Below, in pieces: positions 44,977-53,996 of a stretch of 64,000 nucleotides of DNA. The position numbers and the translations under genes are program-made. A model generated the notes under the pieces. The model saw only the letters and a program-made list of their open reading frames with translations, was not told the origin of the DNA and did no database searches. The stretch is taken from NCBI GenBank assembly GCA_021776775.1, contig JAJFFE010000287.1, positions 1-64,000 on the forward strand, written 5' to 3'. The DNA is from Planctomycetota bacterium (GTDB lineage Bacteria > Planctomycetota > UBA8108 > UBA1146 > JAJFFE01). Each line of letters starts with the position of its first letter. Position 1 is the first letter of the stretch.

Positions 44977-45395
44977 AACAACAATCAGGCTTCTCGCTGC
45001 TCGAGGTCTTGCTCGCAACGATGCTGCTCGGGGTCACGTTGGTCGGACTGACTGAGGCGATGACGGTGTCTCTTCGCAGTAGCAAGGACTCGGAGCAACA
45101 CTCGCTGGCGGTGCTGCTGGCGGAGAGTCGGATGGAGGAGATTCGAACGGAAGGGAATCTGTTCGCCGGGGAGACGACCGGTGAGTTCGGAAGCTATCCG
45201 AACTACGAATACACCGAAGTCATCGAAGAGACCGACCTGGACGGGCTCTTTACGGTCTCTGTCGCTGTGAAGCGGGTGGGCAGTGAGAAGCGAGATCTCT
45301 TCGTCTTGGAGACCATGATTTTCGAGCTGCCCATCGGGTATGACGACGCCTCCTCGAGTTCCGCCACCGGCGATGGAATTGAGGACGGCCGATGA
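44973..45395 (+). CDS. gspI: Minor pseudopilin GspI-like
   Basis: 140 residues. MKQQSG|FSLLEVLLATMLLGVTLVGLTEAM is a short leader with Phe+1 and Glu+5; the FSLLEVL opening is typical of GspI. The remainder, LLAESRMEEIRTEG...TEVIEETDLDGLFTVSVAVKR, fits the GspI globular domain. Overlaps both neighbours by 4 bp (ATGA), implying tightly coupled translation. Confidence 0.87.
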   Translation: MKQQSGFSLLEVLLATMLLGVTLVGLTEAMTVSLRSSKDSEQHSLAVLLAESRMEEIRTEGNLFAGETTGEFGSYPNYEYTEVIEETDLDGLFTVSVAVKRVGSEKRDLFVLETMIFELPIGYDDASSSSATGDGIEDGR

Positions 45396-46354
45396 AGCAG
45401 AGTGGCTTTACCCTCGTCGAGCTCATCGTGGGCGTGTCGGTCATGGTCGGAGTGATGTCCGCCGCGTATTTCTGTATGTCTGCGGGATACCGAACACGCG
45501 AAGCCATCGAACAACACAGCGATCTGCTTCAGCGCGGCCGCACGGCGATCGAATTGATCGCACGGGACATTCGCCACGCTTCGCCGACCTCGAGTGACCT
45601 TCGGTTCACGGGCTTGAACCGGGAGAAAGACAAGACGCAGGCCGACAACCTAGACTTCGTGACCCACAACTGGTCGCCCTCCCACCCGGAGCAGGCAGAT
45701 CTTTGTGAGGTGAGCTACTTCGTCGATGCGGATCCGAAGGTACCCGATCAACTGAATCTCTACCGTCGGCGAGATCCCACTCCGGATCTGGAGCCGTTCG
45801 CCGGAGGAACGCGAGAGTTGATCGCGCGCGATATTGCAGGCTTTCGACTCGAGTACTACGACGGGTTCGAGTGGCTCGACGAATGGCGCGACGACGATGA
45901 AGAGCGCGCCGAAACGTTGAGGCCGAACGACGACGAGCTGGAAGAACCGGAGATCGACGAAAACGGGAACGAGGTCCCGGCGGCCGATCCCTACATTCCT
46001 GGCCAGTCGGGTCTTCCCGAGGCTGTCCGCGTCACGATCGCGTTTCGGGATCGAAAGGCGAGGGCCGTGACGGTGACCCAAGCCGCAGTGCCCCAAGGGG
46101 CGGTTTCTGCAGCGGCCAGCTCCGCGGAGCGCGGATTCGACTCCGGGGGATCGGGTGCGGCGACCCCAACCGCCGGCAGCGATCCCAAGGGTGTCGTCGT
46201 CGTTCAATCGGTGGTACGCATTACGCTCACCCATCGGAAGGCGGCGCTCGAGGGGGGGGCGTTTGGCCCAATGGAGCCAGAGGGGTTCCCGAGCGACGGC
46301 AACTCCGGCTTCGATCCCATCGATGTCGACGGGGAGTCGGGGTTCAACCGATGA
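45392..46354 (+). CDS. gspJ: Minor pseudopilin GspJ-like
   Basis: 320 residues. MKQSG|FTLVELIVGVSVMVGVMSAAYFCM is a standard prepilin start. The rest has a GspJ-type layout (RGRTAIELIARDIRHASPTSSDLRFTG, LNLYRRRDPTPD, IAGFRLEYYDGFEWLDEWRDDDEE), lengthened by an acidic segment and by a C-terminal part rich in Gly/Ser. Longer than the usual GspJ of about 200 residues. ATGA overlaps with both neighbours. Confidence 0.83.
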   Translation: MKQSGFTLVELIVGVSVMVGVMSAAYFCMSAGYRTREAIEQHSDLLQRGRTAIELIARDIRHASPTSSDLRFTGLNREKDKTQADNLDFVTHNWSPSHPEQADLCEVSYFVDADPKVPDQLNLYRRRDPTPDLEPFAGGTRELIARDIAGFRLEYYDGFEWLDEWRDDDEERAETLRPNDDELEEPEIDENGNEVPAADPYIPGQSGLPEAVRVTIAFRDRKARAVTVTQAAVPQGAVSAAASSAERGFDSGGSGAATPTAGSDPKGVVVVQSVVRITLTHRKAALEGGAFGPMEPEGFPSDGNSGFDPIDVDGESGFNR

Positions 46355-47802
46355 CTGTTGCCGGACAAATACGAACAACGGGATCAGCCCTGATCGTCGT
46401 GCTGTGGAGCGTCGTCGTGCTGTCGACGATGGTGTATTCGTCGCTACGTGTAACTCGGCTAGACCTCCGCGTCGCCAAGAACTTCGGTGATCGCGTTCAA
46501 GCGAGGTACTTGGCTCTGGCTGGCATCGAAAAAGCCAAGGCGGTGATCTACGACGTTCGTCACGGCGGTGCGACGTCTAGCGACCTGTACGATCAAGATC
46601 TCTACGACAACCCGACGGAGTTCAAGGAGATCACCCTCGGACGCGGCACGTTCAGTGTGTTCCGGGGCCGCCTCGCCAGTGAGTCAGGCTCTGAACCGTT
46701 GGTGTACGGAATGCTAGACGAAGAGCGCTTTCTCGACGTCAACCGTGCCTCGCTCGAAGAGCTTCGGAAGCTTCCTGATATGGACCCCGAGATCGCAGCC
46801 GCGATCGTTGATTGGCGAGACTCTGACTCCAAGGTGTCAGACGGTGGTGCGGAAGAGGAGTACTACGGCGAGCTGCACCCCCCTCGTTTCATACGCAATG
46901 GCCCGTTCGAAACACAGCGCGAAATGCTCTTGGTCAAGGACATGCCTCTGCAACGCTTGTTCGGAGAGGACACGAACGCCAATGGCATTCTCGACCCCAA
47001 CGAGCGCGATGGGGATCGATCCCTACCGAACGACAACAGCGACAGTCGGCTCGAACGAGGGTGGGCCCACTATCTAGCCATCGAGTCCGGCGTTGAAGAT
47101 CTCGACGCCAGGGGTGAGCCGCGAATCGATTTGAGTATCGCCGAAGTAGACGATCTCCAGGCCATCGACGGGATCGACGCAGCGTTGGCCGAAGGGATCG
47201 TCGCGTGGCGCGACCACCGTTCCTTGCAGTCACTCGCGGATCTGTTGGACGTGGAAGAGCTCGTCGAGAACGAGTCCAACAACAACGGCAATACGAACAA
47301 CAATGGCAACAATAGCGGCAACGCGAACAATAACGGCACCAACAGCTCCGGAGATCGAAACGCGAACAGCAACGGCAGCAATGACAACGGAAACATGCAG
47401 AATACGGGTGTCAAACTGATCGACACGGACACCCTTGCTTCGATTGCGGATCACCTGACGGTCGGCAGTCACCTTCTTCGCGAGAACGTCGTCAACATTA
47501 ACACCTGTAACGCTGAGGTACTGCTCTGCCTTCCCGGCATGACCGAGGACCTGGTGGCGGCGATCATCGATCACCGAACAGCCGTGCGTCAGTTCAAGAG
47601 TGTCGCCGGTCTACTCGAGGTGGAAGGTGTCACCAAAGAAGTGTTCAAGAACATGGCAGCCCGAATCGACGTTCGATCCGGGACCTTTCGGATCCTGTGT
47701 GAAGGCGTCATCCCTTCGACGAAGGCGCGACAGAGGATTCTAGTCACCGTTCGCATTGGCGAGTTCGAGGTCGAGACTTTGAGCTATCGGGAGGATTTGT
47801 GA
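46351..47802 (+). CDS. gspK: Minor pseudopilin GspK-like with Asn-rich insertion
   Basis: 483 residues. The N-terminal membrane segment SALIVVLWSVVVLSTMVYSSLRV lacks Glu+5, as is normal for GspK. Two helix-hairpin-helix regions follow, FLDVNRASLEELRKLPDMDPEIAAAIVDWR and NINTCNAEVLLCLPGMTEDLVAAIIDHR. Between them lies an EF-hand-like loop DTNANGILDPNE, in line with calcium binding known for GspK, and then an Asn/Gly-rich stretch of about 45 residues (around 308-352). GspK caps the pseudopilus tip. Coupled by 4-bp overlaps to gspJ and gspL. Confidence 0.88.
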   Translation: MTVAGQIRTTGSALIVVLWSVVVLSTMVYSSLRVTRLDLRVAKNFGDRVQARYLALAGIEKAKAVIYDVRHGGATSSDLYDQDLYDNPTEFKEITLGRGTFSVFRGRLASESGSEPLVYGMLDEERFLDVNRASLEELRKLPDMDPEIAAAIVDWRDSDSKVSDGGAEEEYYGELHPPRFIRNGPFETQREMLLVKDMPLQRLFGEDTNANGILDPNERDGDRSLPNDNSDSRLERGWAHYLAIESGVEDLDARGEPRIDLSIAEVDDLQAIDGIDAALAEGIVAWRDHRSLQSLADLLDVEELVENESNNNGNTNNNGNNSGNANNNGTNSSGDRNANSNGSNDNGNMQNTGVKLIDTDTLASIADHLTVGSHLLRENVVNINTCNAEVLLCLPGMTEDLVAAIIDHRTAVRQFKSVAGLLEVEGVTKEVFKNMAARIDVRSGTFRILCEGVIPSTKARQRILVTVRIGEFEVETLSYREDL

Positions 47803-49694
47803 TCCGTCGCAAGAAGACGCGCCGCGTTGGCACCACGATCGATTTGGGGCCTCGTTCACTCAAAGTGAGTGACGGGGAACGCGCCATTGAGATCGAGCTG
47901 AAACGCGATAGTCGTGGTCGGTTGGACAACGACTGCCGCCGCGCGGTTGTCGATCGCATGCAAGAGTTCTTGAACGGCCAAACCGGACCGGCGTGGTGCG
48001 CCATCCCCTCGCGTGGAGTGTCGTTGCGCGCGATTGACCTACCCCCGGTAGCGGACACCGACTCTGCGCAGATGCTCGCGCTGCAAGTCGAGCGTGAATT
48101 CCCGATGGGATCGGATCAACTGGCTTGGGGATATCGACTCGACTCGGTCAACGGAACAAACGGCACAATACCGAGCCATCCGCGTGCGACGCTAGTGGCG
48201 CTGCGCCGCGACGCCCTCGAGGACTACCGGACACTCTTCAGTGAATGCGGTCTCGACGTGACCTTCACGCTCGGCGCCTTGGCCGCCGCTGAGTTAGCGG
48301 AATCGAACAGTGGCACGGACGCCGTCCTTGACCTGGGTCGCTCGCACAGCGAACTGTTGATACGCACTGAGGCGTGTGCCACGTCGGTGCGGACCGTTGC
48401 ATGGGGCGGTGATCGAGTGACCCGCGCTATTGCGGAAGGGCTCGGTATCGACTTCGAGCTCGCCGAAGAGCACAAGATCGCGTGGTCCGAGGGCCGCCCG
48501 GACGGCGACGAGAGGATCACGTCGGTCGTCTCGCTTTGCGTGCAAAGCGAACTGGCTGATTTGAGCCGACTTCTCCAGGAAGCGTGGCACTCTTCTGACG
48601 GGGACAGCAAAGCGCGTCGAGCGCCAGAGGTCGTTTTCTTGGCGGGTCGAGGACGACGGCTTCGTGGGATCGACGACGCTGTGAAGCGGACGTTTGACGA
48701 GGCGTCGGTCGTTACCCTAATACCCGAGGCTGACGACGCTGACGATTCCACAGTGTCAGCAGCCACACTCGGGCTGCGCCGCGGGACGTCGATCGCTCTG
48801 GACTCCGGCACGGCGGGCGCAACGTCGTCTCCAGAAAACGGTCCGACCCGAATTCCGGTGGGTTGGATTGCGGCGGTCGTGGTCCTGTCCGCTTTGGCCT
48901 TCTTTCTGCCAAAGGTAGAGCCGCTCACGAAACTCGACGAGGTCGAGCGCAAGTTATCCGCGGCGCAAGCTTCTCTCGGGTCGTTGCCGTCGGTCTCGAT
49001 AGATCACCGTTTCCTCGACCATCTCGACCGTCACCAGCTTCCTTCGTTGCTGGTCCTGCACGATCTCTTCGCGGTCTCCCCGGGGAATCTCCAGTTCCGA
49101 GAGTTCACCGTGGATCAATCCGGCGCGGTCGTGTTCCGCGGTGTGGTCGGGACGCGCGACGAGGTGTACGCCATTCGAAATGGAATGATCGATCGGCGTT
49201 GGTTCACGGCGATCGAACTGCCGGAGGTCGGCCCGGTGAAAAACGGTTCCGGCATAGAGTTCCGAATCACGGCCAGACTGACCAAGAAGTCCGATCGCGT
49301 GCCAATCGTACTCGCCGTGAAGGACGACGACGGATCGGTGAACACCGAGAAGCCCTCGAAGGCGACCGGGCCGAAGGCTGCGCCCCCAACGTCAGAAACA
49401 CCGGATCCCAACGTTACTGGTCCGCCGGATCCAGAGGCGACTCTCACGATCGCCGATAAGTCAGCCGAATCACCGCCAACCGAAGAGGTCAGCGGAGACG
49501 TGACTAACGAGTCGACCGTGGTCGTGCCGTCGTCGGGTTTGAAGATTGACGGCAGCACCTTCCGGATCAACGGCCTGAACGGATCGGGTGGAATAACCTT
49601 CCCTGACGGCGAGGACTCTGAGGCGATGGACGCACTTCGCAAAGCGCTGGAGGAACAGCTCTCACGAGGGCTGCCGGGTGGGAGCAACCCGTGA
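47799..49694 (+). CDS. gspL: Type II secretion platform protein GspL-like
   Basis: 631 residues, longer than typical GspL (about 400). The N-terminal cytoplasmic part has an actin/PilM-like fold (TTIDLGPRSLKVSDGERAIEIE, AVLDLGRSHSELLIR, EVVFLAGRGRRLRGID). A membrane segment at about 352-370 (VGWIAAVVVLSALAFFLP) is followed by a ferredoxin-like periplasmic part (LVLHDLFAVSPGNLQFREFTVDQSGAVVFRGV) and a long Pro/Thr/Glu-rich tail with no known counterpart. Start GTG 47799 overlaps gspK as GTGA. GspL links the ATPase to the pseudopilus. Confidence 0.83.
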   Translation: MIRRKKTRRVGTTIDLGPRSLKVSDGERAIEIELKRDSRGRLDNDCRRAVVDRMQEFLNGQTGPAWCAIPSRGVSLRAIDLPPVADTDSAQMLALQVEREFPMGSDQLAWGYRLDSVNGTNGTIPSHPRATLVALRRDALEDYRTLFSECGLDVTFTLGALAAAELAESNSGTDAVLDLGRSHSELLIRTEACATSVRTVAWGGDRVTRAIAEGLGIDFELAEEHKIAWSEGRPDGDERITSVVSLCVQSELADLSRLLQEAWHSSDGDSKARRAPEVVFLAGRGRRLRGIDDAVKRTFDEASVVTLIPEADDADDSTVSAATLGLRRGTSIALDSGTAGATSSPENGPTRIPVGWIAAVVVLSALAFFLPKVEPLTKLDEVERKLSAAQASLGSLPSVSIDHRFLDHLDRHQLPSLLVLHDLFAVSPGNLQFREFTVDQSGAVVFRGVVGTRDEVYAIRNGMIDRRWFTAIELPEVGPVKNGSGIEFRITARLTKKSDRVPIVLAVKDDDGSVNTEKPSKATGPKAAPPTSETPDPNVTGPPDPEATLTIADKSAESPPTEEVSGDVTNESTVVVPSSGLKIDGSTFRINGLNGSGGITFPDGEDSEAMDALRKALEEQLSRGLPGGSNP

Positions 49695-50254
49695 AAATTG
49701 GCAAACGAACTCTGAGCGACAGTGAAACACGAACGGTAAAGCTGGCGGGGGGAGCGTTGCTCGTCTACCTCGTCGGTTTCGTGTTCTTCGAAGGCAAGGC
49801 CGCACTAGATTCCAAGGCGACGCGGTACGACGAGGCGCGCCTCGAGTTGAAGACTTTGGAGACAGAAGTCCTCAAGCGTCAGAAGGAAGTGAAGCGGTAC
49901 GCGACGCTTCAAGAGAGCTGGGGGCTTTCGTTCGATCGCATCGGCAGCGACAAAGTGGTCAGCGAGGTGAGAAGCGCGATCGAGAAGCACGCGTCCACTT
50001 CGGGAGTTACGCTCGTCAATACTAGAGAGAGCGTCGGCAGTTCCAATGACCGGGCCCGCGTGCATGTCACTATCCAGGGTGACACGATCAAAGTGTTCGA
50101 GTTCGTCGAACGGCTGAGCGACTTGGGCTTTCCCCTCTACGTGCGCCGATTCGAACTGACAGGTGGAGACGACGGACCCGGCAAGGTCGGAGCGCAGTTG
50201 ACGATCGGTGTCCTCGACTATCGAAAGTGGGCGAAAGGTGGAACCAATGTCTGA
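49691..50254 (+). CDS. gspM: Type II secretion protein GspM-like
   Basis: 187 residues with a single N-terminal membrane segment (KLAGGALLVYLVGFVFFEG), a coiled stretch (ALDSKATRYDEARLELKTLETEVLKRQKEVK) and a small ferredoxin-like periplasmic domain (VHVTIQGDTIKVFEFVERLSDLGFPLYVRRFELTG). This is the GspM/PilO layout, and the position after gspL supports the call. GTG 49691 overlaps gspL as GTGA. Confidence 0.8.
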   Translation: MKIGKRTLSDSETRTVKLAGGALLVYLVGFVFFEGKAALDSKATRYDEARLELKTLETEVLKRQKEVKRYATLQESWGLSFDRIGSDKVVSEVRSAIEKHASTSGVTLVNTRESVGSSNDRARVHVTIQGDTIKVFEFVERLSDLGFPLYVRRFELTGGDDGPGKVGAQLTIGVLDYRKWAKGGTNV

Positions 50255-50759
50255 GCGATGGATCTCCGCCGTCAAGTTGTTGGCACTTCTTCTTCTGTGT
50301 CTCGTGCTGTGGCAGACAAGCAACCTGTTCGGCACCGAGCAAGTCGGAGAGCGACTGGGAGAAGACATATCCGCGCTGCAGCTTCTAATCACGAAGGCTC
50401 AATCGCCGGCCAAAGAAGATTCCGACGCCCAACCTGAACCGTTGCCGCAGTCGGTGCTCGATCTCGCGGATTCCGCGGCGTTCGGCAAGAAACCGAAACC
50501 GAAACCGCCGAGTGCGCCACCCGATCCCACTCTGATCGGGATCGCTGGTGCGTCCGCATTTATCAAGATGCCATCTGGCACCGTTGTTCCACTCGAACTC
50601 GATGGTGAAACGGATGGGATTCGACTGGTGAAGATCGGACTCAATCGAGTCTTGATCGAGCAAGACGGCAAGACGCACGAACTGACCATTTTTTCCGGAC
50701 TCGGAAGTGACAGCTTGCTCGACGACTCGTCGACGGAAGCCGAGGAGAAGAACCAGTGA
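50247..50759 (+). CDS. gspC: Type II secretion protein GspC-like
   Basis: 170 residues. An N-terminal membrane segment (VKLLALLLLCLVLWQTSNLF), a proline/lysine-rich linker (KKPKPKPPSAPPDP) and a small beta-barrel of HR-domain type (LIGIAGASAFIKMPSGTVVPLELDGE...IKIGLNRVLIEQDGKTHELTIF). GspC connects the inner platform with the secretin. There is no PDZ domain. ATG 50247 has AAGGTGG upstream and overlaps the gspM stop by 8 bp; the position before gspD supports the assignment. Confidence 0.78.
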   Translation: MSERWISAVKLLALLLLCLVLWQTSNLFGTEQVGERLGEDISALQLLITKAQSPAKEDSDAQPEPLPQSVLDLADSAAFGKKPKPKPPSAPPDPTLIGIAGASAFIKMPSGTVVPLELDGETDGIRLVKIGLNRVLIEQDGKTHELTIFSGLGSDSLLDDSSTEAEEKNQ

Positions 50760-53692
50760 ATTTTTCGACCCTACACTCAGCCGCCTGCAAGTGTCTCGTC
50801 GGTCTAGTGGTCTGCGTCGTCACCACCGGGGTTCTCTCGGCTCAGAACGGCGACGTCGTGCCCGCCACCGCGGCCGACGGAGCATCGACGGCCGTCGATG
50901 CGGATGCCGACGTGGACTTGGTTCAGCTCAGTTTCTCCGGTGCGTCGATCGAAGTCGTCACCACATGGCTGGCGGAAGCGACCGGGAAGTCCTTGATCAA
51001 GCACAAGGACGTCAAGTGCAGCCTGACCATCATGAGCTCCCAGAAGCTCGGTCGCCGCGAAGCGATTAGCTTGGTGTACGACGCACTGGCACTCGAAGGA
51101 TACACCGCGGTCGAGAACCACACGGTGGTCTACATAGTTCCGGAGAAGGAAGCGGGCAAGGTCAGCGCCGAAGTTATGAATGGCGGCCCCGATACCTTGG
51201 CGGGTCGTCAGATTGGCGTACGATTCTTCGAGTTGAAGTACGCGAAGGCGGCGTTACTGGGAGCGAAGATCAAGGCGATCCTCTCCAAGGATGCAACGCT
51301 CCAGGTCGATGAACGCGCCAACAAGATCGTGGTCAAGGACTACGTGTTCAACGTTCGCTTGGTCAGCGAGTTGTTGCGTCAGCTCGACATTCCGACCGAG
51401 GCGGACAGCGTGACCAAGGTGTACACGTTGAAGCACACTCAGGCGGATCAAATTGCGCCGTTACTGGCCTCGGTGTTCGCTGGCGCGTCCCCGAAACCGA
51501 AGGTCGCCAAGCCCAGGAACCCGAAGGCGCCGAAGAAGGCGGCTTCTACCGCGACCGCGGGAGTCATCATTCTCTCCGACTCTTACTCGAACCGAGTTAT
51601 CGTTACCGCTCCGGCCGAGCAGATCGTCGAGATCAAGAAGTTGCTCGATACGCTCGACACCGAGAAGCCGGCCGACGTCACGGTTCGGGTTATCGGCTTG
51701 GCGCATGTCGACGCTGAGGAGCTTGTTCGCGACCTGCGCAACATGTACGGCAAGATCCGTGGAAGTTCGGTCAAAGACACGATCGAAATTTCCTCCAACG
51801 AGCGATCCAACTCACTCATCGTCCTCTCGTCGGAGAGCAACTACAACCAGATCGTCGAGTTGGTCAGGTCACTCGATACAGAGGACGCGCAGCAGAAGTC
51901 GACGATGACGTTCCATCTCGAACACGCCGATCCAGAGGAGATCGTCACTCAGCTGGAGGACCTCTTCGAAGACACCAGCAACAACAACTACAACTGGGGT
52001 TGGGGAGGACGTCGCAACAGTAGCAGCCAAGGCAAGGTCCGTTTCGTCCCGAATCGACGGCGCAGCGAGGTCATTGCGATCGGCCCGTCAACCCTTCTCG
52101 ACCGGGTTAAAGAGACCATCGAGATGCTGGACGAGCCGGTGGACGAAGAGTACTTGGCGCCGAAGATCTACCAGCTGAAGTTTGTGGCCGCCGACGACAT
52201 CAAGACCGTCCTCGATGAGCTGTTCGACGACAAGTCGGAAGATCGACCGTACTGGTACGACGGACCGTCGGAAGACTCTTCCGGCGTTGGACGTCTGTCG
52301 GGCAAGGTGAAGTTCGCAACCGAGCCGTACTCGAACTCGATCATTGTCACGACAAACTCGGACGAGAACTTCTCCGTGGTCGAGTCGTTATTGAAGCAGC
52401 TCGACACTCAGTTCCCGGACCGCGAGGCGACGTTCAATATTTCCCTGAACCACGCCAAAGCGATCACTGTCGCCAACAGCTTGAACATTCTCTTCGCTCG
52501 CCAGGGTGCGCCCGGGTTCCGTCGCCAGCCTGCGAATCGAAACAACAATAACAACAACCGCAACCGCAACAGCAACGAGAACACCAGCGCCGAGGGCTTT
52601 GAACTCGATGACGACGACGAAGTCGAAGTGTTCTATCCGTGGCTCGGTGGCCAAAGCGGAAACAATAACCGCGGGGGCCGGGGAGGGCGAGTCGACCGAC
52701 CGGTCAGTGATCTGATCGGTAAGGTTCGAATCGTTCCTGACAACCGAACCAACGCTCTGCTCGTGACGACCGCCCCGCACTTCATCCACCAAGTGCGTCA
52801 AGTGGTGTCGGAACTCGACATTGCCACGCCGCAGGTTCTGATCGAGGCGAAGATCATCGAAGTGTCACTCGACGATCGCGACCGCATGGGAATCAGATGG
52901 GGGCCAAGCCCACTGAACCTCGATCCGGACGATCTCGACAACTCGGTCGTCGGGCTCGGGTCCTCCATTAACCGAGAGACCTACGTGGGCTCGATGCTCG
53001 CGGGGGCCATGCGTGAGGGCACGATTTCCGGCGCCGTCAACCTAGACGCGTTGGTTCAGTTCCTTCGCAAGAGCGCGGATTCACGCGTTCGCGCCGAGCC
53101 GCGGCTCAATGTCGGCGACAACGAGCGAGGCAAGCTGTTCGTGGGATCGCGGATTCCGTTCATCGAGAACACTATTACGACCGACACCGGCGGACAGAAC
53201 GCGACGTTCGAGTACCAAGACGTCGGGATCATTCTCGAGGTGACGCCCAACATCAACGCCAACGATGAAGTGGCGCTCAAGGTTCGGGTCGAAGCGTCAC
53301 AGATCCGCGCGGGAGAGACCCTGTTCGGTGGGGCGATCGTCGACACCCGAAACTACAAGACCGAACTCACCGTACAGAATGAAGAGATCTTGGTGCTCGG
53401 GGGAATCATCCAGCGGGAGCAAACGGACGTCGTTCGCAAGATTCCAATCTTGGGCGACATTCCCATTCTCGGCGCGCTGTTTCGTAAACGGGATACCGTC
53501 GACCGCGAGGTTGAACTCATGGTCTTCCTGCGACCGATCGTGACACGCTCACCCGCCGACGTCCGTGCCATGATGAAGCGCGAGCGCGAGAAGATTCGCA
53601 ACATCGAACTGTGGGAACGTGAACTCGAAGAAGAGCGACTCGAGCGTGAGGAAGAAGAGCGTCTCAAGCGTGCAGAAGAAGACAAGGACTAG
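50756..53692 (+). CDS. gspD: Type II secretion secretin GspD
   Basis: The outer-membrane channel, 978 residues, longer than usual (about 650-700). A signal peptide (LVGLVVCVVTTGVLSAQ) leads to an N0 domain (VQLSFSGASIEVVTTWLAEATGKSLI) and repeated secretin_N domains (N1-N3 type; VYTLKHTQADQIAPLL, FHLEHADPEEIVTQLEDLF, FNISLNHAKAITVANSLNILF), more copies than the canonical three. The secretin domain shows VLIEAKIIEVSLDD, GSRIPFIENT, YQDVGIILEVTPNI and IPILGDIPILGALF. Asn-rich insertions lie near residues 410-425 and 595-615. The C-terminus is a charged coil (REREKIRNIELWERELEEE). GTG start, last gene of the operon. Confidence 0.94.
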   Translation: MNFSTLHSAACKCLVGLVVCVVTTGVLSAQNGDVVPATAADGASTAVDADADVDLVQLSFSGASIEVVTTWLAEATGKSLIKHKDVKCSLTIMSSQKLGRREAISLVYDALALEGYTAVENHTVVYIVPEKEAGKVSAEVMNGGPDTLAGRQIGVRFFELKYAKAALLGAKIKAILSKDATLQVDERANKIVVKDYVFNVRLVSELLRQLDIPTEADSVTKVYTLKHTQADQIAPLLASVFAGASPKPKVAKPRNPKAPKKAASTATAGVIILSDSYSNRVIVTAPAEQIVEIKKLLDTLDTEKPADVTVRVIGLAHVDAEELVRDLRNMYGKIRGSSVKDTIEISSNERSNSLIVLSSESNYNQIVELVRSLDTEDAQQKSTMTFHLEHADPEEIVTQLEDLFEDTSNNNYNWGWGGRRNSSSQGKVRFVPNRRRSEVIAIGPSTLLDRVKETIEMLDEPVDEEYLAPKIYQLKFVAADDIKTVLDELFDDKSEDRPYWYDGPSEDSSGVGRLSGKVKFATEPYSNSIIVTTNSDENFSVVESLLKQLDTQFPDREATFNISLNHAKAITVANSLNILFARQGAPGFRRQPANRNNNNNNRNRNSNENTSAEGFELDDDDEVEVFYPWLGGQSGNNNRGGRGGRVDRPVSDLIGKVRIVPDNRTNALLVTTAPHFIHQVRQVVSELDIATPQVLIEAKIIEVSLDDRDRMGIRWGPSPLNLDPDDLDNSVVGLGSSINRETYVGSMLAGAMREGTISGAVNLDALVQFLRKSADSRVRAEPRLNVGDNERGKLFVGSRIPFIENTITTDTGGQNATFEYQDVGIILEVTPNINANDEVALKVRVEASQIRAGETLFGGAIVDTRNYKTELTVQNEEILVLGGIIQREQTDVVRKIPILGDIPILGALFRKRDTVDREVELMVFLRPIVTRSPADVRAMMKREREKIRNIELWERELEEERLEREEEERLKRAEEDKD

Positions 53693-53802
53693 TGTCCTTA
53701 CTTCTTTGTTTCTGGTAGCCCGACGTTTCGGGGGGACAGGACGTTGACGGTTGACACTGCCTCGGGGAGTGCCCAATAGCATCGCCCGATTCGATTAACA
53801 CG

Positions 53803-53839
53803 AGATCGGCCACGGGTGGTTTCTTCCCGTGGCCGATCT
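53803..53839 (+). terminator. Hairpin downstream of the T2SS operon
   Basis: AGATCGGCCACGGG (53803-53816) pairs perfectly with CCCGTGGCCGATCT (53826-53839), loop of nine. The T run after it is poor (TCGTTCG), so it may be a terminator or an mRNA-stabilising hairpin. Confidence 0.55.
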
Positions 53840-53884
53840 TCGTTCGAACGCGTCGACTTCTATTGGGTGCGACGCGACGACGAC

Positions 53885-53922
53885 AAAAAAAAAAAAGAGA
53901 GCGGCACGTTCGTGCCGCTCTC
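53885..53922 (-). terminator. Intrinsic terminator of the minus-strand VOC gene
   Basis: GAGAGCGGCACG (53897-53908) pairs with CGTGCCGCTCTC (53911-53922); on the minus strand the stem is followed by twelve T. Confidence 0.9.
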
Positions 53923-53996
53923 CTCGAAATGCCGGCTTGGATCAATTCCCGCAACTGATCCCTGCCTCGTGTGTATCTATCGCAACTCGGAAGCCG

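Larger units (their letters stand above)
53693..53996. other. Convergent intergenic region
   Basis: 304 bp between gspD and the convergent VOC gene. It holds the two terminator hairpins listed separately and nothing else recognised. Confidence 0.6.
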
